Of a DNA stretch of 9,056 nt, positions 6,670 through 9,056 are shown piece by piece. Each line of letters starts with the position of its first letter. Positions within the stretch are counted from its first letter, which is position 1. The notes below the pieces were generated by a model that was not told where the DNA came from, did no database searches, and worked only from the letters and a program-made list of their open reading frames with translations. This DNA is from Oscillospiraceae bacterium (GTDB lineage Bacteria > Bacillota > Clostridia > Oscillospirales > Ruminococcaceae): assembly GCA_029062865.1 (NCBI GenBank), contig JAIDPG010000073.1:1-9056 (forward strand). The letters are read 5' to 3'. The position numbers and the translations under genes are program-made.

Positions 6670-6698
6670 ATTATACCATATTAAACGGTATTTGTCAA
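6670..6698 (-). promoter_or_regulatory. Consensus sigma-A promoter upstream of the minus-strand lipoprotein
   Basis: On the minus strand a perfect TTGACA (6698-6693) and a perfect TATAAT (6675-6670) are 17 bp apart. A TGG just before the -10 box makes it an extended -10 as well. It lies between the repressor gene and the lipoprotein gene, so the lipoprotein can be transcribed independently with a leader of about 110 bases. Confidence 0.85.
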
Positions 6699-6712
6699 AT
6701 ATATAACTTCGT

Positions 6713-6994
6713 CTAAAGCCTGCGCCCCGGAGTTTTCTTCACAAATTCGACCGGCTTTTCCGGAGCTTCCTCGTTTGAAATATAAGGGCGCTTGTCGTTC
6801 GTCAGATTGAGAATAAAATCCACGCTAGTGCCGTAATACCGCGCGAGCTTTATCAGCACCTCTGTCGGAATATCAAGGTCGCCGCGCTCGTAGTTGCTGT
6901 AAACGCGCTGACTGCAGCACAGTATCTCGGCGATCTCGCGCTGTTTGAGGTCATTGTCCTCGCGGAGCTCGCGCAGTCTTTTGTAAAAACTCAT
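6713..6994 (-). CDS. XRE-family helix-turn-helix transcriptional regulator
   Basis: A 93-residue Cro/C1-type DNA-binding protein. The HTH covers about residues 7-61. LKQREIAEIL (16-25) is the first helix of the motif and CSQRVYSNYERGDLDIP (27-43) contains the recognition helix; LIKLARYYGTSVDFIL completes the fold. The tail after residue 65 is short, basic and proline-containing, with no sensor or TPR domain. I chose ATG 6994 because MSFYKRLRELRED is the usual N-terminus and GGTGAT lies just upstream; in-frame ATGs at 7000, 7006 and 7012 are possible, though 7012 overlaps the likely -10 box. The gene diverges from two promoters sharing a 15-mer that includes a palindrome, which suggests it represses the plus-strand unit and perhaps itself. 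No terminator is seen before the next promoter. Confidence 0.92.
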   Translation of the reverse strand: MSFYKRLRELREDNDLKQREIAEILCCSQRVYSNYERGDLDIPTEVLIKLARYYGTSVDFILNLTNDKRPYISNEEAPEKPVEFVKKTPGRRL

Positions 6995-7010
6995 AATCAT
7001 CACCATTTCC

Positions 7011-7016
7011 ATTATA
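7011..7016 (-). promoter_or_regulatory. Probable -10 box of the XRE regulator gene
   Basis: A perfect TATAAT on the minus strand ends 17 bases before the chosen ATG. No good -35 box is present at the right distance (CAATAG at 17 bp). Transcription from it would give a leader of only about ten bases. The candidate operator at 7045-7061 lies just upstream of the -35 position. Confidence 0.45.
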
Positions 7017-7036
7017 CATTTTTGTGAAAATACCTA

Positions 7037-7065
7037 TTGACTTTTAGCGGAAAATCCGCTATAAC
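7037..7065 (+). promoter_or_regulatory. Divergent promoter P1 of the accessory unit
   Basis: TTGACT (7037-7042) and TATAAC (7060-7065) are separated by 17 bp. The spacer is filled by the palindrome at 7045-7061, which overlaps the first bases of the -10 box, so a bound repressor would block RNA polymerase. Confidence 0.75.
7045..7061. promoter_or_regulatory. Candidate XRE operator
   Basis: TAGCGGA-AAA-TCCGCTA is a perfect inverted repeat with 7-base arms and a 3-base centre, the typical form for a dimeric Cro/C1-type repressor. It lies inside promoter P1 and next to the XRE gene. The right half, within the shared 15-mer GAAAATCCGCTATAA, recurs at 7166-7180 over the next promoter. Binding is inferred. 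Confidence 0.6.
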
Positions 7066-7095
7066 GTTATTGTATCACATAATTTCTCGCAAATT

Positions 7096-7102
7096 AAGGA
7101 GG
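7096..7102 (+). promoter_or_regulatory. Strong ribosome binding site with no long ORF behind it
   Basis: AAGGAGG is a near-perfect Shine-Dalgarno sequence. It is eight bases before the ATG at 7111 and three bases before an out-of-frame ATG at 7106, so 7111 is the better-placed start. Confidence 0.6.
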
Positions 7103-7110
7103 ATAATGAA

Positions 7111-7167
7111 ATGCAAAAGAAAAAATTCCCCGCAGGCTGCGGGGCAAAGCACTTGACATTTTACTGA
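7111..7167 (+). CDS. Possible 18-residue peptide (mini-ORF 1)
   Basis: The reading frame encodes MQKKKFPAGCGAKHLTFY, a short basic peptide, behind promoter P1 and a strong ribosome binding site. Its middle codons are made by the hairpin 7128-7144, and its end runs through the -35 box of the next promoter. It could be a real small peptide, a leader peptide that couples translation to the lipoprotein gene, or the remnant of a longer gene. Nothing but the ribosome binding site and promoter supports translation. Confidence 0.3.
   Translation: MQKKKFPAGCGAKHLTFY
7120..7144 (-). terminator. Leftward Rho-independent terminator inside mini-ORF 1
   Basis: CCCCGCA (7128-7134) and TGCGGGG (7138-7144) form a perfect 7-bp stem with a GGC loop. 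On the plus strand no T-tract follows. On the minus strand the stem is followed by AATTTTTTC, so it should stop leftward transcription coming from the lipoprotein side before it reaches the XRE gene. Confidence 0.6.
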
Positions 7168-7181
7168 AAATCCGCTATAAT
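7153..7181 (+). promoter_or_regulatory. Consensus promoter P2 of the SH3b lipoprotein gene
   Basis: Perfect TTGACA (7153-7158) and perfect TATAAT (7176-7181) are 17 bp apart. Bases 7166-7180 repeat the 15-mer found at P1. Only the right half of the palindrome is intact here (left arm 4 of 7 bases), so a repressor would be expected to bind more weakly. Confidence 0.85.
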
Positions 7182-7238
7182 TATATTGCGATAGTTGAAT
7201 TGCAAATATTTTATAGAGAAAAAATCGGAGGTTTTATA

Positions 7239-8065
7239 ATGAAAACGAGAAAAGTGATTGCCGCTGTTATGTCCGTACTTCTGCCGCGGCTTTAACAGGC
7301 TGCGCGGAGAAAGAAGCTGTAAGCGGTGAGGGCTCATCGGATAATTCTTCGTATTCCTCCGACACATCATCAAATAATTCTTCTAATTCGTCCGTTAATG
7401 GCAGCACAAGCACGACGTTAAGTGATAATTCGACGCCTTCGTCGGTAGTTTCTTCTGTTACATCATCTAACGATACTAGTGTGACCAGCACAACCGAAAC
7501 ATCTTCAGATAGCGGAAATACGGTATCTGAAGCAACTTCTACTACTAGTGCGGGGAACAATGAACCTTCCGTAATTATTAGCACAATAACCGACAATTCA
7601 AATCCTCAGGAACAGTGGACTGAACGTACTTTCGAGGCACCTATTACATTTTATGTAAATCAGAATAATGTTAATTCCAGGTCAAAACCTATTCAAGGTT
7701 CCAGCGTTGTAAAAACTTACAGTTTAAACGAAAAAGTAACGACGGTATCAGAAACAGACACATATTATTTCAAACTTGAGGATGGTAGCTACGTACATTC
7801 TGATTATTTGAGCAAAAATCCTGTGGAGATTAAAGACACAAAGCTTAAAATAGGAGACAAAAATTCTAAGGGTTATACCATAATTGGTTTTACAAGTGAT
7901 GGAACCCCTTATATTGGTATTGATGATAATTATGAGAAAAAGGGAACTGTAATAGTAGATTATATATCTGGAAGACCTATTTATACAGATGATCCTGAAA
8001 AACAGCAGGAAATTTTTGATAAAATTCCTGATGGAGACCTAAGTCATATTATAATGGGCAATTAA
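7239..8065 (+). pseudogene. SH3b-domain lipoprotein gene, frameshifted in the signal peptide
   Basis: The gene has a ribosome binding site (CGGAGG, 7226-7231) and ATG at 7239, and starts a clear signal peptide (MKTRKVIAAVMSVL), but the frame meets TAA at 7293. The rest continues in another frame from about 7280 to 8065. It opens with SAAALTGC, a lipobox whose Cys is at 7301. One missing base (or two extra) near 7278-7292 explains this. The mature part would have 254 residues: a Ser/Thr/Asn-rich stalk of about 110, an SH3b domain (about 7643-7816, with VNSRSKP, VTTV and YVHSDYLS) and an 80-residue tail of unknown fold. SH3b domains often bind peptidoglycan. Base use is much more AT-rich than in the neighbours, which suggests transfer. 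No ATG, GTG or TTG restores the frame before a GTG at 7481, which has no ribosome binding site. It could be a pseudogene, a phase variant or a sequencing error. Confidence 0.75.
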
Positions 8066-8120
8066 TTATCTAACTTTATAGATATCTCCATATATAAAAA
8101 TCGGATAAAATGATTTTTAT

Positions 8121-8126
8121 AGGAGG
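8121..8126 (+). promoter_or_regulatory. Strong ribosome binding site before mini-ORF 2
   Basis: AGGAGG lies six bases before the ATG at 8133. No longer gene uses it. I see no convincing promoter directly upstream, so it would depend on read-through from the lipoprotein gene. Confidence 0.5.
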
Positions 8127-8132
8127 TATCTT

Positions 8133-8210
8133 ATGGAGAAAATTAAATTATTTCGCGCCCCAAGCGTTCGGGGCGCGAAATTTTTTGCGAAATCCCCAAA
8201 AACCTATTGA
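8133..8210 (+). CDS. Possible 25-residue basic peptide (mini-ORF 2)
   Basis: The frame starts MEKIKLFRAPSV, continues RGAKFFAKSPKTY and stops at a TGA that forms part of the cysK -35 box. It has a well-placed ribosome binding site. Most of it is encoded by the terminator at 8151-8186, so most transcripts would end within the ORF. It has the same layout as mini-ORF 1: strong ribosome binding site, five to six codons, hairpin, a Gly-Ala-Lys tripeptide in the second half, then the next promoter. A real peptide, a leader peptide or chance are all possible. Confidence 0.25.
   Translation: MEKIKLFRAPSVRGAKFFAKSPKTY
8151..8186 (+). terminator. Rho-independent terminator before cysK
   Basis: A perfect 11-bp stem, TTTCGCGCCCC (8151-8161) with GGGGCGCGAAA (8170-8180), closes an 8-base loop and is followed by six T residues. 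It ends the lipoprotein transcription unit and isolates cysK. The A-rich sequence to its left could give weak termination in the other direction. Confidence 0.92.
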
Positions 8211-8235
8211 CATTCTAGGAATTATGTGCTATAAT
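8207..8235 (+). promoter_or_regulatory. Consensus promoter of cysK
   Basis: Perfect TTGACA (8207-8212) and perfect TATAAT (8230-8235) with a 17-bp spacer, plus TGC directly before the -10 box (extended -10). The spacer carries ATTC-TAG-GAAT (8212-8222) and GGAATT (8218-8223). As I recall it, GGAATT is the conserved core of CymR sites that control cysteine genes in Bacillus and Staphylococcus. CymR control here is an inference. Confidence 0.85.
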
Positions 8236-8274
8236 AAACTCACAAGGAAAAAATATACATTATGGAGGGCAATT

Positions 8275-9056
8275 ATGAAAATCTATAAGAACGTCACGGA
8301 GCTTATCGGCAAAACGCCGCTTCTGGAGCTTTCTCACATTGAGGCGGAGGACGGTCTTGAAGCGACCGTGCTCGCGAAGCTGGAGCTTTTCAACCCCGCG
8401 GGCTCTGTTAAAGACCGCGTTGCCCGCGCTATGATCGAGGATGCGGAGAAGTCCGGCAAGCTGAAGCCCGGCTCGGTCATCATAGAGCCGACGAGCGGAA
8501 ACACGGGTGTTGGGCTTGCGGCGATCGCGGCGGCGAAGGGCTATCGCATAATCATCGCGATGCCCGAAACAATGAGCGTCGAGCGCCGCAATCTGATGAA
8601 AGCCTACGGCGCGGAGCTCGTTCTGACCGAGGGCGCAAAGGGAATGAAGGGCGCGATCGCCAAGGCGGAGGAGCTCGCCGCGGAGATCCCGAACAGCTTT
8701 ATCCCCGGGCAGTTCGTAAACCCCGTAAACCCCGCCGCGCACGAGGCGACAACCGGCGTTGAGATCTGGGAGGACACCGACGGCAAGGTTGACGTTTTTG
8801 TCGCGGGAGTAGGCACGGGCGGCACGGTTTCGGGCGTCGGAAAATTTTTGAAGCAGAAGAACACGGCTATCAAAATCGTGGCTGTAGAGCCCGCTGCAAG
8901 CCCCGTTCTGTCGGGCGGCGCTTCGGGAGCTCACAAGATACAAGGAATAGGCGCGGGCTTTATCCCCGAAACGCTGAACACCGAGATCTACGACGAGATT
9001 ATACAAGTTGAGAACGAAGCCGCGTTTGAAGCTGGCAGACGCGTCGCGAGAGCCGA
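8275..9056 (+). CDS. cysK: Cysteine synthase (O-acetylserine sulfhydrylase), 3' end outside the window
   Basis: CysK is a cytoplasmic PLP enzyme that combines O-acetylserine with sulfide to make L-cysteine. The visible 260 residues hold the family features: NPAGSVKDR with the PLP Schiff-base Lys46, the substrate loop PTSGNTGVG (72-80), the phosphate-binding GTGGT (180-184) and HKIQGIGAGF (220-229). Full-length CysK is about 305-310 residues, so about 45-50 are missing beyond 9056. The start is fixed by GGAGGG (8264-8269), five bases before ATG 8275. It stands alone behind its own promoter and terminator-insulated upstream region. The related CBS and CysM enzymes are less likely, since the length and the block near residue 220 fit CysK best. 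Confidence 0.95.
   Translation, partial: MKIYKNVTELIGKTPLLELSHIEAEDGLEATVLAKLELFNPAGSVKDRVARAMIEDAEKSGKLKPGSVIIEPTSGNTGVGLAAIAAAKGYRIIIAMPETMSVERRNLMKAYGAELVLTEGAKGMKGAIAKAEELAAEIPNSFIPGQFVNPVNPAAHEATTGVEIWEDTDGKVDVFVAGVGTGGTVSGVGKFLKQKNTAIKIVAVEPAASPVLSGGASGAHKIQGIGAGFIPETLNTEIYDEIIQVENEAAFEAGRRVARA

Noticed and set aside
7120..7150. Transcription attenuator on the plus strand in the mini-ORF 1 leader
   Set aside because: The hairpin is not followed by a T-tract on the plus strand, and no alternative antiterminator pairing was found by eye.
7280..7295. Programmed -1 ribosomal frameshift in the SH3b lipoprotein gene
   Set aside because: No X-XXY-YYZ slippery heptamer or downstream stimulatory structure is visible at the overlap, so mutation or error is more likely.
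8066..8274. Riboswitch or T-box leader before cysK
   Set aside because: The predicted cysK transcript start leaves a leader of only about 30 bases; the structure upstream is a simple terminator.
8260..9006. A 248-codon open frame on the minus strand opposite cysK
   Set aside because: It lies antisense to a clear cysK with all its motifs and encodes an Arg-rich, low-complexity product typical of the shadow of a GC-biased gene.
1..9056. CRISPR array, integrase, transposase or tRNA attachment site
   Set aside because: There are no regularly spaced repeats, no recombinase-like protein and no tRNA-like fold; the only repeats are the short or branched ones listed.

Overview
The window looks like chromosome of a Clostridia-type Firmicute, probably an Oscillospiraceae/Ruminococcaceae relative. 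This is inferred from three things: GC-biased codons in most genes together with AT-rich intergenic regions, strong AGGAGG-type ribosome binding sites with textbook sigma-A promoters, and GatCAB-type indirect tRNA amidation. No rRNA, tRNA, CRISPR array, transposase or integrase is visible.

Region 1 (1-1150): a lipoprotein serine D-Ala-D-Ala carboxypeptidase (peptidase family S11). It is preceded by a branched inverted-repeat element and followed by a strong Rho-independent terminator. Region 2 (1161-4423): a promoter and the compact operon gatC-gatA-gatB, which encodes the amidotransferase that makes Gln-tRNA(Gln) and/or Asn-tRNA(Asn). Region 3 (4446-4547): a second branched element, which ends in a T-tract and probably terminates gatCAB. 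Region 4 (4591-5880): two genes I do not recognise, a four-helix membrane protein and a small soluble protein, probably co-transcribed. Region 5 (5889-6013): a bidirectional terminator with a long structured loop, shared with the convergent lipoprotein gene on the minus strand (6013-6552).

Region 6 (6553-8274) is the accessory part. It holds a small XRE-family repressor on the minus strand and, diverging from it, two plus-strand promoters that share a 15-base sequence over their -10 boxes. In the first promoter this sequence is half of a perfect palindrome, so it is a good candidate operator. A possible 18-residue mini-ORF follows, then an AT-rich gene for a lipoprotein with a Ser/Thr-rich stalk and an SH3b domain. 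The signal peptide of that gene is out of frame with the rest by one base. A second possible mini-ORF overlaps a terminator just before the cysK promoter. Region 7 (8275-9056): cysK (O-acetylserine sulfhydrylase), cut by the window end.

The conserved genes are housekeeping. The unusual signals are three non-coding elements that fold, on paper, into an outer stem with two inner hairpins (two of them share a 14-mer loop motif), the repressor/operator/mini-ORF/lipoprotein cluster, and the frameshift in the lipoprotein. I see no clear evidence of a complete new defence or mobile system.
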